This document shows positions 42,449 to 50,477 of a stretch of DNA of 50,477 nt, one piece after another. Each line of letters starts with the position of its first letter. Positions within the stretch are counted from its first letter, which is position 1. A program made the translations under genes and the position numbers. Origin of the DNA: an uncultured Chthonomonas sp. (lineage in GTDB: Bacteria; Armatimonadota; Chthonomonadetes; Chthonomonadales; CAJBBX01); contig CAJBBX010000039.1 in NCBI GenBank assembly GCA_903951425.1, positions 1 to 50,477 on the forward strand, given 5' to 3'. The notes beneath the pieces were generated by a model. The model worked only from the letters and a program-made list of their open reading frames with translations, was not told where the DNA came from and did no database searches.

Positions 42449-45400
42449 ATGGCAAGGTGGTGGCCGGCTCCGCTCCTGGCGGCGCTTGGAGTTGCGGCGC
42501 TGGGCGATGTTCGTATCGCCAATCCTGGCTTTGAGCAGGACGGCGCCGCCATTCAGGGCGTCGGCTACCTCGGCCAGGGCAACAGCCTCGCGGGATGGCG
42601 CGCCAGCTTTGCCATGGGTGTGGGGCGCAACGCGGCTTCGTCAGCCTTCTTTGACAACGGCCTGCTGCCCGAGGGTCGTTGCGTGGCGGTGCTTCAGAAC
42701 CCGAACTGGATCGAGCAGGTCGCCCCCGGAGCCGAGGCCGGTCGCGTCTACCGCCTTTCGGTCCGCGCCAACGGCCGCGCCGCCGACGGGGCGAAGCGGG
42801 CAGCGTTGCGCGTTGAGGTCAACGGCACAGCCCTGATCAACGAAGCAGCCGTGGCTCCTGTGGGCGCCGGGAAGCCGTACCACACTTACGCCGCCTGGTT
42901 CCGCGCCGGTTCGGGTTCGCTGCACCTGCGCTTGAGCCAGACCTCCGCGGAGGAGGGCGTCTCCGTTCTCGTCGACGATGTTCGCATCGAGGCCGCTCCT
43001 GCGGGCGAACCGCCGCCGGCCGTCGTCGATGTGAACCCGGCGTTGGTTGTTTCCGAGCCCGTGATCCGCCCCGATTCCGACCTGACCGATGTGCAATGGA
43101 TCTGGACCAGCGAGGTACGCACAGCACAGGACAACGCGCCGGTCTGCGTCCGTTACTTCCGGAGGTCGTTCACGGTACCCGCGGGCGCTCGAGTGCGTCG
43201 CGCCACCCTGACCTTCACCTCTGATAACACCGCGCAGGCCTTCGTCAACGGCGCCCGGTGTGCCTGGAACGACGACCACAGCCGCCTCTTTCGAGCCGAC
43301 GTAACGCACCTGATCCGGGCCGGAGCCAACGCGCTGGCCTTCCGCGTGGCCAATCTGGGCGACAAGCCCAATCCCGCCGGCCTCGTGGCTGTCCTGCAAG
43401 TGGAGACGGTCGCCGGGCGTCCGCTCCGCATCGCCACCGGCGCCGACTGGCTCTGCTCGGACACCGCCCCCTCCCACTGGGCGTCTGCCAGCTTCCGTGC
43501 GGCGGGCTGGCGTCGCGCCACGCCCCTCGGCGAGTTCGGGGGCGCGCCCTGGGGATGGGTGGGCCCGCCGTCGCCGCGCGTGCCGCGTGCTTTCCCCGAC
43601 TTCATCGTCCCCGGCCACGAGCGTGAGATGGGCCTTTTGCGGCGCCTCTTCGCGCTCCATCTACCCGGCGCGCGGCCCGTCTCGACGCTCTGGGACATCT
43701 GGCTCCCCATGTCGTCGCTATGGGCGGCGGCGGAGGCCGACCTGAGCCGGCCCCGCTCACCGGAGCAGTGGAGCCGCGCCCTTGAGAACGGTCGCCGTAT
43801 CTCCGCGGAGGGCTACGTCTCCACGCACCAGCACCGCGGGTACGGCCACAGTGAGGGCTGGCCCATTCCGCTCTATATGCAGACCGGCGGCTTGGGCTTC
43901 CACTTCTCGACAGCGGGCGATGTCTTCGCCACCTGGGTTCCCCTAAAGGCCAGGCCCGAGGATTGGCAGACGGAGGGCCTCCGCCGCGGCGCCCTGGAGC
44001 CTGACCGAGGATGGCATCTCGCGCTGGATGCCGGCCTCGGCAGTGTGACCTCCCCCGCATTCGATATCCCCATGGCCGCGGCGCCCATGGCCCGCCTGGA
44101 GTGGGCGCCGGGACGCGTTCGATCGGGCACGGTCCAGTGGACCACCGCCGACCGGCCCGAGTTCGACGAGGCCCGGAGCATGGCCTTCGAGGCCCCGGTT
44201 GAGGCGCCCGGCATGGGCTACACCAACGTGCTGCTCTACCGCTGCCCGGCATGGAGCGACGAGGGCCGGATGACGCGCCTTCGGGTCACCCTCAAGGGCG
44301 AACCCGACGACCAAATCGTGCTCAAGGAGCTCATTACGCCGGCCGACACACGCCACAACGTGAACAACCCGGCCTACCTCATCGGCTGCGCGGACTACGT
44401 GGAGTGGACCGGCGACGCCGCATTCGTCAAGCGTAACATCGAACGGATGCGCCTCGCCATGCGGTTCGCCATCTCGGAGTTCCGCCTTCGCGAGAGCCGT
44501 TGCGTCGATATGTCCTGGTATGGCCACGATGGCCGAGGAGGCTTCACGCGGGATGCTTCGGGCAAGAAGCTCCCGCGCTACGCGGGCGGCGTGGGATGCA
44601 ACTACTGGGACCTGCTCCCCTCCGGCGGGAAGGATACGCTGGCCACCGTCTACTGCCACGAGGCCCTGCGCCGCATGGCCGGCCTGGAGCGAGCCGTAGC
44701 CGCGCACCCGGAGTGGGCGGTGTCCGCGGCCGGTGCGCTGGACCCGGCCGACCTCGAAGCCCTTGCCGCGGCCATGAAGGCCGAGATGAACGCCTCGCTC
44801 TGGAACGCCGAGACGGGCCGCTTCCCGGCATCAGTGGACTGCAACGGCGTGTTCCACGACTTCGGATACACCTACGTCAACTGCGAGGCGGTGGCCTACG
44901 GCGTGGCCTCGCCGCAGCGTGCCCGGTCGATCTACGAGTGGCTCGACGGCAAGCGCACGGTGCCGGGCGACACATCGCAAGGGGCCGATATCTACCATTG
45001 GCGCTTCGGGCCGAGGGCCAGCACCCGGCGCAATCTGGACTGGTACAGCGGCATGTGGGACCCCGAGAACGTGCCCTTCGGCGACCAGGTGCAGGACGGC
45101 GGCAGCGTGTTGGGCTTCTCCTACCACGACCTGCTGGCTCGCCTGAAAACGCTGGGACCGGACAACGCCTGGCGCCGCCTCCAGCAGCTGCTCGCCTGGT
45201 TCGCCGACGTGCAGGCTGAGGGCGGCTACCGGGCCTACTACGGCAAGGGCGGCCGGGGCACGATGCAGGGCGGAGGACCTCCCGGCGGCCTCGGAATGGA
45301 TAACGAGTTCTTTGAGAGCGTCCTCGTGCCGCAGATCATGCTCTACGGCTTCATGGGCGCCCGTCCGAGCCTCGCCGGGCTCGCGCTGAACCCAACGCTG

Positions 45401-45622
45401 CCCGCCTCGTGGCCATATCTGACCATCACGCGGGTCCGGTGCCACGGCGTGACGCTGAGCCTCCACGCCACACGGACGCGGATACGGGTGACAGCGCTCG
45501 GCGGCAAGGGAGCTGCGGCGCTCCGAGTCGTTGCCGGGTCAAGCGCATGGCGTGTAGTGGGTCCGCGCAACTCCGTGCAGCGTCCGGGTGACGTGGTGGA
45601 GTTCGTGCGCGCGGGCAAGTGA
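42449..45622 (+). CDS. Secreted six-hairpin-glycosidase-like protein with N-terminal binding domains
   Basis: A 1057-residue exported protein; ATG 42449 follows GGAGG by nine bases. A signal region (WWPAPLLAALGVAALG) is followed by a CBM4/9-like jelly-roll (RIANPGFEQDG, VLVDDVRIEA, to ~190). A second beta-sandwich at ~220-370 resembles the N-terminal domains of alpha-L-rhamnosidases (DVQWIWTSEVRTAQDNAPVC, FTSDNTAQAFVNG, DVTHLIRAGANALAFRV). From ~430 on there are helix pairs typical of (alpha/alpha)6 barrels, including YLIGCADYVEWTGDAAFVKR and MDNEFFESVLVPQIMLYGFM. A C-terminal beta domain ends the chain. The overall order resembles GH78-type enzymes, but the catalytic region is diverged and no family is assigned. 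Confidence 0.75.
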   Translation: MARWWPAPLLAALGVAALGDVRIANPGFEQDGAAIQGVGYLGQGNSLAGWRASFAMGVGRNAASSAFFDNGLLPEGRCVAVLQNPNWIEQVAPGAEAGRVYRLSVRANGRAADGAKRAALRVEVNGTALINEAAVAPVGAGKPYHTYAAWFRAGSGSLHLRLSQTSAEEGVSVLVDDVRIEAAPAGEPPPAVVDVNPALVVSEPVIRPDSDLTDVQWIWTSEVRTAQDNAPVCVRYFRRSFTVPAGARVRRATLTFTSDNTAQAFVNGARCAWNDDHSRLFRADVTHLIRAGANALAFRVANLGDKPNPAGLVAVLQVETVAGRPLRIATGADWLCSDTAPSHWASASFRAAGWRRATPLGEFGGAPWGWVGPPSPRVPRAFPDFIVPGHEREMGLLRRLFALHLPGARPVSTLWDIWLPMSSLWAAAEADLSRPRSPEQWSRALENGRRISAEGYVSTHQHRGYGHSEGWPIPLYMQTGGLGFHFSTAGDVFATWVPLKARPEDWQTEGLRRGALEPDRGWHLALDAGLGSVTSPAFDIPMAAAPMARLEWAPGRVRSGTVQWTTADRPEFDEARSMAFEAPVEAPGMGYTNVLLYRCPAWSDEGRMTRLRVTLKGEPDDQIVLKELITPADTRHNVNNPAYLIGCADYVEWTGDAAFVKRNIERMRLAMRFAISEFRLRESRCVDMSWYGHDGRGGFTRDASGKKLPRYAGGVGCNYWDLLPSGGKDTLATVYCHEALRRMAGLERAVAAHPEWAVSAAGALDPADLEALAAAMKAEMNASLWNAETGRFPASVDCNGVFHDFGYTYVNCEAVAYGVASPQRARSIYEWLDGKRTVPGDTSQGADIYHWRFGPRASTRRNLDWYSGMWDPENVPFGDQVQDGGSVLGFSYHDLLARLKTLGPDNAWRRLQQLLAWFADVQAEGGYRAYYGKGGRGTMQGGGPPGGLGMDNEFFESVLVPQIMLYGFMGARPSLAGLALNPTLPASWPYLTITRVRCHGVTLSLHATRTRIRVTALGGKGAAALRVVAGSSAWRVVGPRNSVQRPGDVVEFVRAGK

Positions 45623-46071
45623 AGGGTGCCGGCTCGAGGCCCTCTGGACCGGCGAAATGAGGGAGGGTGGATAGACCGCCCTCCTGCCGATGGAAGTCCG
45701 GAGCGGCCAAAGCGGTTCGCTCACGTGAGAGAGAGAGTACATGGAGAGCCGGTGCGGTCCCCGGTTGGTGAGCCCCGACACCGCAGCGTCGCCATCCCAG
45801 ATAGTCGGCACACCAGGCCTCAGCGGGCGGAAGCTCGCCGGGCCGGGACCGTGCACTCCACTCCGGTATAGAGCTGTTACTCGAAGTGCCGCACGATTTG
45901 CGCCGCCCGTGGGTCCGCGATCTTGCCTGCGATGCTGTTGGGCTCACGATGTCTCACCAGCCGATGCCGTTTCGATACGAGAGGTCCAGAGGGTACTGAT
46001 GCAGGGGATGATCTGTCTGTCGTGGCGCGCCGGCGACGCGCGTCCTGCGGTTGGTTACGTTCAACAGGCAA
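45623..46071. other. 449-base gap without a supported gene; one strong hairpin
   Basis: No reading frame here has a credible start, composition or family likeness. At 45661-45685, GGGAGGGTGG pairs with CCGCCCTCCT (10 pairs as RNA, counting two G-U) around an ATAGA loop, 38 bases after the stop of the preceding gene. It may end or stabilise that transcript, though no T-run follows. A purine-rich run (GTGAGAGAGAGAGTAC, 45725-45740) and a second short stem near 45747-45766 follow, so a structured RNA is possible but unproven. Confidence 0.45.
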
Positions 46072-47100
46072 ATGGCGCCGTCCGTGGCTAGCCCGCGTGC
46101 CGGCAAGCGTCGCGCGGGCTGCGGTACGCGCGCTTTGGGGTGGCTCGCCTCCATCTACTCGGTTGCCCTGGTGGCGCTGGGCATCCTCGGCATGGGCGTC
46201 GCGGAGCAGTGGTGGCTGGGCACGCTGGCGGCCTACCTGCCGCAGTGGCCTTTCGCGGCGTGCGGACTGGCGTTGGCGGCGCTCTGTGCGTTGCTGCGGA
46301 CCTGGCGGCCGTCGGTGGCTGTAGCCTTGAGCTCTGCTATCTTCTACGCTGTCTGCTGCGGCTTCGCGGTGGGTTCTCCGCAGCCCTCCGAACCCGGCGC
46401 GTTACGGGTGCTGACCTACAACATCCACGGCGGCCGAGGAGGCCTTGACGCGCTGGCGGAAACGATCCTCCGAGAGCGCCCGCACATCGCCTGCCTTCAG
46501 GAGGCCGACTGGCCCGATAGGGTGAGGGGTTTCCCCCAGGAGATGGCGGGTCGCCTGAAGGGCTACCGGTGCTTCAGTTCCCGGGGGCTCATGGTCGCGT
46601 CTCGCATACCCATGCTCAGCAGCCGCACCGTCCTGCTCTCCAAGCAGTCGGAGTTCCGACCAGCGCTCGTCGTCACGGCCAAGCTGGCAGACGCAGAGGT
46701 TACTGTCATCTGTGTCCACTTCGCGAACGGCCGCGCCAACCAGACGCTGTTCAAGCACACGAACGGCCTGGAGGAGTACTTCGACGCGGCGGCCGATATC
46801 CGTGAGGCCCAGGCTGTCAGTATCACCAATCTGGTGGGGAAGATCGACGGGCCGCTGGTGGTCTGCGGCGACTTCAACACGCCGCCGAGGGGTCAGGTCT
46901 ACGAGCAGATTGCCGCGGCCCTGACCGACAGCTACCGCGAGTCGGCTCTGGGCTTGGGTTGTACCTACCCGAGCAACCTGCCCATGCTGCGCATCGACTA
47001 CATCTGGCACAACCGCCACGCCGAGGCGCTGCAGGCGCGGGTTATCAACACGCGGGCGTCCGACCACCGGCCCGTCGTCGCGGAGATCGCCCTGGACTGA
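46072..47100 (+). CDS. Membrane-anchored endonuclease/exonuclease/phosphatase-family protein
   Basis: A 342-residue protein. Three hydrophobic helices lie in residues ~22-105 (ASIYSVALVALGILGMGV, FAACGLALAALCALLR, SAIFYAVCCGFAVG). They precede an EEP-fold catalytic domain: LRVLTYNIHGGRGG with the metal/active Asn, CLQEADW with the catalytic Glu, VVCGDFNTPPRG with Asp-Asn, LRIDYIWHN and ASDHRPVVAEI with the final Asp-His. The full catalytic set is present. The topology places the catalytic domain after the helices, probably extracytoplasmic. Family members cleave phosphodiesters in nucleic acids or lipids; the substrate here is unknown. The start is uncertain: ATG 46072 has a weak ribosome site and TTG 46051 is the alternative. 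Confidence 0.88.
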   Translation: MAPSVASPRAGKRRAGCGTRALGWLASIYSVALVALGILGMGVAEQWWLGTLAAYLPQWPFAACGLALAALCALLRTWRPSVAVALSSAIFYAVCCGFAVGSPQPSEPGALRVLTYNIHGGRGGLDALAETILRERPHIACLQEADWPDRVRGFPQEMAGRLKGYRCFSSRGLMVASRIPMLSSRTVLLSKQSEFRPALVVTAKLADAEVTVICVHFANGRANQTLFKHTNGLEEYFDAAADIREAQAVSITNLVGKIDGPLVVCGDFNTPPRGQVYEQIAAALTDSYRESALGLGCTYPSNLPMLRIDYIWHNRHAEALQARVINTRASDHRPVVAEIALD

Positions 47101-47185
47101 GCCCCTGCCGGAGGCGCCCGTGGGGTAGTCTGAGACCGGCGGCAGGCCCCCGTGTGCCGCCGAACCCGACCGAGGAGAGACCGCC

Positions 47186-48697
47186 ATGCCCCAGACCGAG
47201 AGGCGCCCGAACCGTGCCGAGAAGCCGGAGAAGGAGGTCCCCGCGCCGCCCAAACCGGTGAGCCCATTCGACAAGGCGCCCGTCGTCAGCCGCAGCACGG
47301 TGACCGTGGGCGGCAAGCAGGTCCGCTACGCCGTGCATACGGGCATCATGCCCATGCGCGACGACCAGGGCGAGGATGAGGCGGGCATCTTCTACATGGC
47401 CTACATCCGCGAGGACGCAGCCAAGGGCGCCGACCGGCCCCTCATGTTCTCCTTCAACGGCGGCCCCGGCTCGGCCTCGCTCTGGCTCCACCTGGGCGCC
47501 CTGGGTCCCCGCCGCGTCGAGACGCTGGAGGACAGCCTGCCGCCGCCGCCCTACAAGGTGATCGACAACGAGTACACCTGGCTCGACGATACCGACCTGG
47601 TCTTCATCGATCCCGTGGGCACCGGCTTCAGCAAGCCGAAGACGGCCGAGGTCGGCAAGAAGCACTGGGGCTTGGAGGGCGATGTACGCTCCATCGGGGA
47701 GTTCATCCGGCTGTTTCTGACGCGGTTCCAGCGCTGGTCGTCGCCCCTCTTCATCGTCGGTGAGAGCTACGGCACCACCCGCGCGGCCGGGCTGGCGGGG
47801 CACCTCATCGACCGGGGCATCGCGCTTAACGGCATCGTCCTGGTCTCCTCCATCCTGAACTTCCAGACCGCCCGCTTCTGTCGGGGCAACGACCTGCCAC
47901 ACGTCCTCTTCCTGCCCACCTACACCGCAACCGCCTGGTACCACGGCAAGCTGGCCCCCGAGCTTCAGGCCGACCTCAAGGCCACGCTGGCCGAGGCCGA
48001 GGCCTTCGCCGCCGGGCCCTACAGCGAGGCGCTTGCCAGGGGAGACCGGCTCACCGCCGACGAGCGCGCCGAAATGGTGCGCCGCGTGGCCCGCTACACC
48101 GGCCTCAGCGAGGAGTACATCGACGAGACCGACCTCCGCGTGCAGATCCACCGCTTCTGCAAGGAGTTGCTCCGGCGCGAGAAGCGCTCCGTCGGCCGCC
48201 TCGACAGCCGGTTCAAGGGCATCGACGCCCTGGCCGCCACGGAGTACCCCGACCACGACCCCGCCATGACGGTCATCATGCCGCCCTACACCTCGGCCTT
48301 CAACGCCTATGTCCGCGGCGAGCTGAAGTACGAAACGGACGAGGTATACAACGTCCTCGGAAGCGGCATCAAGAGCCCGTGGGACTGGGGCTCGGCCGGC
48401 AACGGCTACCCGGACACCAGCGAGGCGCTCCGCTCGGCGTTCAGCAAGAACCCGCACATGAAGGTGTTCGTCGCCAGCGGCTACTACGATCTGGCGACCC
48501 CCTACTTCGCCACCGAGTACACCCTGAGCCACATGGGTCTCGACCCCGAGGTGCGCGGCAACATCAGCACCGGCGAGTACCGCGCGGGCCACATGATGTA
48601 CGTCCACGCCGACTCGCTGGCTGCCCTCAAGGCCGATGTGAGCCGCTTCCTGAGGAAGGCCCTCCCCTCCGCGGCAGGCGAAGCGCCGCAGGGATGA
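47186..48697 (+). CDS. Peptidase S10 (serine carboxypeptidase-like)
   Basis: A 503-residue serine carboxypeptidase-family protein. FSFNGGPGSASLWLHLGALG is the oxyanion-hole region. The nucleophile Ser is in FIVGESYGTTRAAGL (residue ~191). The catalytic Asp is in VASGYYDLATPYFATEY (~433), and the His is in EYRAGHMMYVHADS (~472). All three are in the expected order. No signal peptide is visible: the first ~40 residues are charged and proline-rich (PNRAEKPEKEVPAPPKP), so it may be cytoplasmic or exported by another route. GAGGAGAG lies just upstream of the ATG. It follows the EEP gene by 85 bases. Confidence 0.95.
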   Translation: MPQTERRPNRAEKPEKEVPAPPKPVSPFDKAPVVSRSTVTVGGKQVRYAVHTGIMPMRDDQGEDEAGIFYMAYIREDAAKGADRPLMFSFNGGPGSASLWLHLGALGPRRVETLEDSLPPPPYKVIDNEYTWLDDTDLVFIDPVGTGFSKPKTAEVGKKHWGLEGDVRSIGEFIRLFLTRFQRWSSPLFIVGESYGTTRAAGLAGHLIDRGIALNGIVLVSSILNFQTARFCRGNDLPHVLFLPTYTATAWYHGKLAPELQADLKATLAEAEAFAAGPYSEALARGDRLTADERAEMVRRVARYTGLSEEYIDETDLRVQIHRFCKELLRREKRSVGRLDSRFKGIDALAATEYPDHDPAMTVIMPPYTSAFNAYVRGELKYETDEVYNVLGSGIKSPWDWGSAGNGYPDTSEALRSAFSKNPHMKVFVASGYYDLATPYFATEYTLSHMGLDPEVRGNISTGEYRAGHMMYVHADSLAALKADVSRFLRKALPSAAGEAPQG

Positions 48698-48742
48698 GGG
48701 GGTCGGCATCGACCTAGTGACTCCCCGTCCGGCCCAGCCCAA

Positions 48743-48793
48743 CCGTCGGTCGAGTGACTGCCCGCCGCCAGGCGGGCAGTCGTATCGAGACCA
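48743..48793 (-). repeat. REP-like palindromic element, copy B (inverted)
   Basis: This is the second copy of the 51-base element at 39406-39456, in the opposite orientation. It has an 11-base stem (48756-48766 with 48771-48781) and a four-base loop. Relative to copy A one stem pair is changed on both sides (G-C to T-A), so pairing is preserved. It lies 45 bases after the S10 peptidase stop. No transposase is adjacent. Confidence 0.85.
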
Positions 48794-48830
48794 CGGTCGC
48801 ACCGCACCGATCCGCCGTTGGTGGCTGGCC

Positions 48831-48870
48831 CTCCGTGCCCGTCCGTGCCCGTCCGTGTCTGTCCGTGTTC
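48831..48870. repeat. Four-unit 10-base tandem repeat
   Basis: Four successive 10-base units share TCCGTG at the same position (CTCCGTGCCC, GTCCGTGCCC, GTCCGTGTCT, GTCCGTGTTC). They lie in a ~320-base intergenic stretch after the S10 gene that otherwise holds only the REP-like element. Confidence 0.8.
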
Positions 48871-49019
48871 CGTGTGAGCTCTACGCCACCAGGAACGCAC
48901 ACGGACATGCGCCCGCACCGGCCGTCGTACTGATGAGCTACTCCCGTACCATGTCGAACCTGCGGTTCCTTGCACACATTGCCGTGATGCCAGGGGGGGT
49001 CTTCTGCCCGGGCGAGCCG

Positions 49020-49520
49020 TTAGTCGGCGACCCTCACACTATCGATGACGCGCATCAGCTCGGGTTTGGCGACGTCCCACTCTGTGGCCGGTGCATAGGC
49101 CATTGCGCTTAACACGATGCCCTTGGCAGGACTCAGACGCGCCATGCCGCGGATTGCCTGACCACGGGTGGTCTGACCGTGCCAATCCAGCTCGATCACG
49201 TCCATGCCGGACCAAACACGTCGGCGTGAAGCGTCAACCGCCCGGTCGCGGCTACCGAATACCGCCGCCATGAATGCCGCCGTATTGTTGGGTGGCGCCG
49301 AACCCACCGCAACCTGATCCACCGCCAGGAACCGCACCACCGCACCGGCGGACTTGGCCCTGAAGGCCAGTTCGCCCGGCTTCTACTCCCAGGCCGCCGG
49401 GACCTCCAGCGACAGCCGTCCAATCGTCACCGTCTTGCCCGTAGGACCAGGCTTCCCGCAACCGCTCACCACTGCCAGTGCGAGTATGGCCATCAGCGCC
49501 CATGCCGGTACTCGACTCAT
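49020..49520 (-). pseudogene. Lipoprotein gene interrupted by an in-frame amber codon
   Basis: Read from ATG 49520 (AAGGA seven bases upstream), the frame encodes a lipoprotein signal, PAWALMAILALAVVSGCGKP, with a VSGC lipobox. It then gives VTIGRLSLEVPAAWE, after which codon 46 (49385-49383) is TAG. The frame continues open for another 120 codons: KPGELAFRAKSAGAVVRFLA, VFGSRDRAVDASRRR, ELMRVIDSVRVAD, ending with TGA at 49020. The two halves read as one small lipoprotein, perhaps of the PsbP/DUF1795-like type (inference). Options are a nonsense-mutated pseudogene, a sequencing error or amber readthrough. A 106-residue frame starting at 49340 would lack the signal. Confidence 0.72.
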
Positions 49521-49569
49521 GTCCCGTCCTTGTCCAGGTAAGCGTCGACCCGCCCGGTCGCGGCTGTGC

Positions 49570-50040
49570 TCATGGCCCGGGCCTGTCAGCGCCGCGAGCC
49601 GTGCCGGCAGAACCCAGTTGCAGGCGGATTGCCCGGGCGCGCGGCTGCAGGCCGGCCCCGCCGATCATCGCCTCGGCAGCGCTGAGTTGCTCCAGGGCAA
49701 GCCCCGCGTCTGCCCTGGGTGTGCTGCCGCTGGACCCGGCAACCTGCCTGAACGCCTCGAAGCTCACTGAGCCCGTGACGGTCGGGCTGGAGCTGGTCAC
49801 CGTCCGCTCGGACCCGTGCCCGTCAAACATCGGGTACTCAGAGCCCCGGCACAGGAGGCCGTTGCCCTGGGTGTAGGCCTGGGTGGTACTTCCGCCTTGC
49901 TTTCCCAGGACCATGTCACCTGCGCCGTAGACGAACTCGGTAGGGGTGCCGCCCGCAGTGCGGCTGAGCCTTCGACCGAGCGCCTCGTAGGCGAAGTCGG
50001 TGGTGCTCTGGCCCGAGGCCTGGGCCTGAAGCGCGGCGGT
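49570..50040 (-). pseudogene. Rhs/YD-repeat protein fragment
   Basis: In the minus frame ending at 49570, residues encoded at about 50010-49720 are typical Rhs sequence: TTDFAYEALGRRLSRTAGGT, FVYGAGDMVLG, AYTQGNGLLCRGSEYPMFDG, HGSERTVTSSSPTVTGSV, FEAFRQVAGSSGST. In intact Rhs proteins this would lead to the conserved core end (SGYRxxxGLxxxxARYYDxxxGRF), which is absent. The frame instead continues with unrelated sequence and stops. Upstream the frame passes into palindromic repeat-like DNA and meets a stop near 50208. Neither end is intact. Confidence 0.75.
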
Positions 50041-50180
50041 TGAAACGGCAGCAACGAACCCCGGGAAGTCGCCCTTTGGCGGCTCGGCGAGGACCTCGGT
50101 GCGGTGGCTGTTCGAAAGTGCCCGGCGGGGCGCTTCGTGCCGTTCGTTGCCCGCGACTTCAGTCGCCGGGCCCCGAGGCC
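50041..50180. repeat. Candidate dispersed palindromic repeat next to the Rhs fragment
   Basis: This 140-base GC-rich stretch does not fit Rhs sequence although the frame stays open. It contains the hairpin GCCCGCGACT-TC-AGTCGCCGGGC at 50149-50171, a 10/11-base stem with one bulge. Its style resembles non-coding dispersed repeats in high-GC genomes. Only one copy is in the window, so its repetitive nature is inferred. Confidence 0.4.
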
Positions 50181-50301
50181 CACCTCTGGTTCGGTCCTAT
50201 AGTAGGCATCCCGTGTCCTCGCCGCCAGGGCCGGAGAGCGGCCCGGCCAGCCATCGTGCGATGCGCTGAAGTCTGCAGATGGAACGGATCATTCACTCCC
50301 T

Positions 50302-50325
50302 CCTTCAGGGCGGTCGGCCTGAAGG
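50302..50325. other. Hairpin near the right edge
   Basis: CCTTCAGG (50302-50309) and CCTGAAGG (50318-50325) form a perfect 8-base stem with an 8-base loop. It lies in the last ~270 bases of the window, where I see no supported gene. Confidence 0.5.
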
Positions 50326-50477
50326 CGTACCCGGTACTAGCCCGGCTTCCGCAGTTAGGCCCCGAATCCGGTGGTCCTGTGATCTTAACTAGGCGACAGA
50401 TGTCTGTGCGAAGTCTACACTACATCCTCGGTGATTCTTAGCTGCTCCGGCAGCCTCATTCGGAGGCGTTCGAGCAG

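Noticed and set aside
45741-45770. Possible group II intron remnant (GGAGAGCCGGTGCGG)
   Set aside because: Only a few bases resemble intron stems; there is no domain V sequence and no reverse transcriptase nearby.
47045-48802. 585-codon minus-strand frame opposite the S10 peptidase
   Set aside because: The S10 frame has a complete catalytic triad; the antisense frame has no domain and begins inside the REP-like element.
1-50477. tRNA, rRNA, CRISPR array, phage or integrase genes
   Set aside because: I looked for the usual conserved sequences and saw none. Short tRNAs are hard to exclude by eye, so a tRNA scan would be the decisive check.

Overview
The window is GC-rich bacterial chromosome, about two thirds GC. 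It carries roughly 33 supported protein genes, several gene remnants and no recognisable rRNA, tRNA or CRISPR array. The best lineage clue is the pseudopilin-like protein at 28416-29207. Its N-terminus ([20 protein letters not shown], then [13 protein letters not shown], then an [11 protein letters not shown] stretch) is typical of Armatimonadota and, less so, Planctomycetota. The many sulfatases, Tat-signal proteins and glycoside-hydrolase-like secreted proteins fit that. The assignment is an inference from protein style, not a search result.

Layout. 3-5189: the end of an esterase-like alpha/beta hydrolase, a possible small membrane protein, a divergent DUF3863-like Tat protein, an AbrB/Doc toxin-antitoxin pair, a Tat-exported aldo/keto-reductase-like protein and an overlapping four-CXXCH cytochrome-like protein. 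5311-12769: a co-directional run with an alpha-galactosidase-like enzyme, two ABC-2 permeases without an adjacent ATPase, and a large secreted TIM-barrel protein. 12776-23457 (all minus strand): a sulfatase, a beta-rich secreted protein with three C-terminal Ig-like domains, three full-length proteins each built from seven RCC1 repeats plus three Ig-like domains, and a 105-residue internally deleted copy of the same family. 23724-29207: a NIPSNAP protein, an AraC regulator, a ThuA-like protein, an MDR dehydrogenase, a LacI regulator with an unusually clear promoter and operator, and the pseudopilin. 29395-33586: three translationally overlapping sulfatases. 33610-36311 (minus): TspO, a PIN/RHH toxin-antitoxin pair with a clear promoter-operator, and a pectate-lyase-like beta-helix. 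36452-48697: GH42-like, GH99-like and six-hairpin-glycosidase-like secreted enzymes, a truncated Y1 transposase, a membrane endonuclease/exonuclease/phosphatase protein and an S10 carboxypeptidase-like protein. 48698-50477: a decayed end with a REP-like element, a short tandem repeat, a lipoprotein gene broken by an in-frame amber codon, and an Rhs fragment joined to palindromic repeat DNA.

Most of the window looks like extracytoplasmic polysaccharide degradation. Sulfatases would remove sulfate esters. TIM-barrel and (alpha/alpha)6 glycosidase-like proteins and a beta-helix protein would attack the backbone. The ThuA and MDR proteins would oxidise released sugars under AraC and LacI control. 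The substrate cannot be read from the sequence.

The least expected structures are the tandem family of RCC1-propeller/triple-Ig proteins with its internally deleted member, an accessory beta-sandwich module that appears to be shared by a sulfatase, a GH99-like protein and the RCC1-linked protein, and two inverted REP-like hairpins with a compensatory base change, one of them abutting a truncated REP-associated-type transposase.
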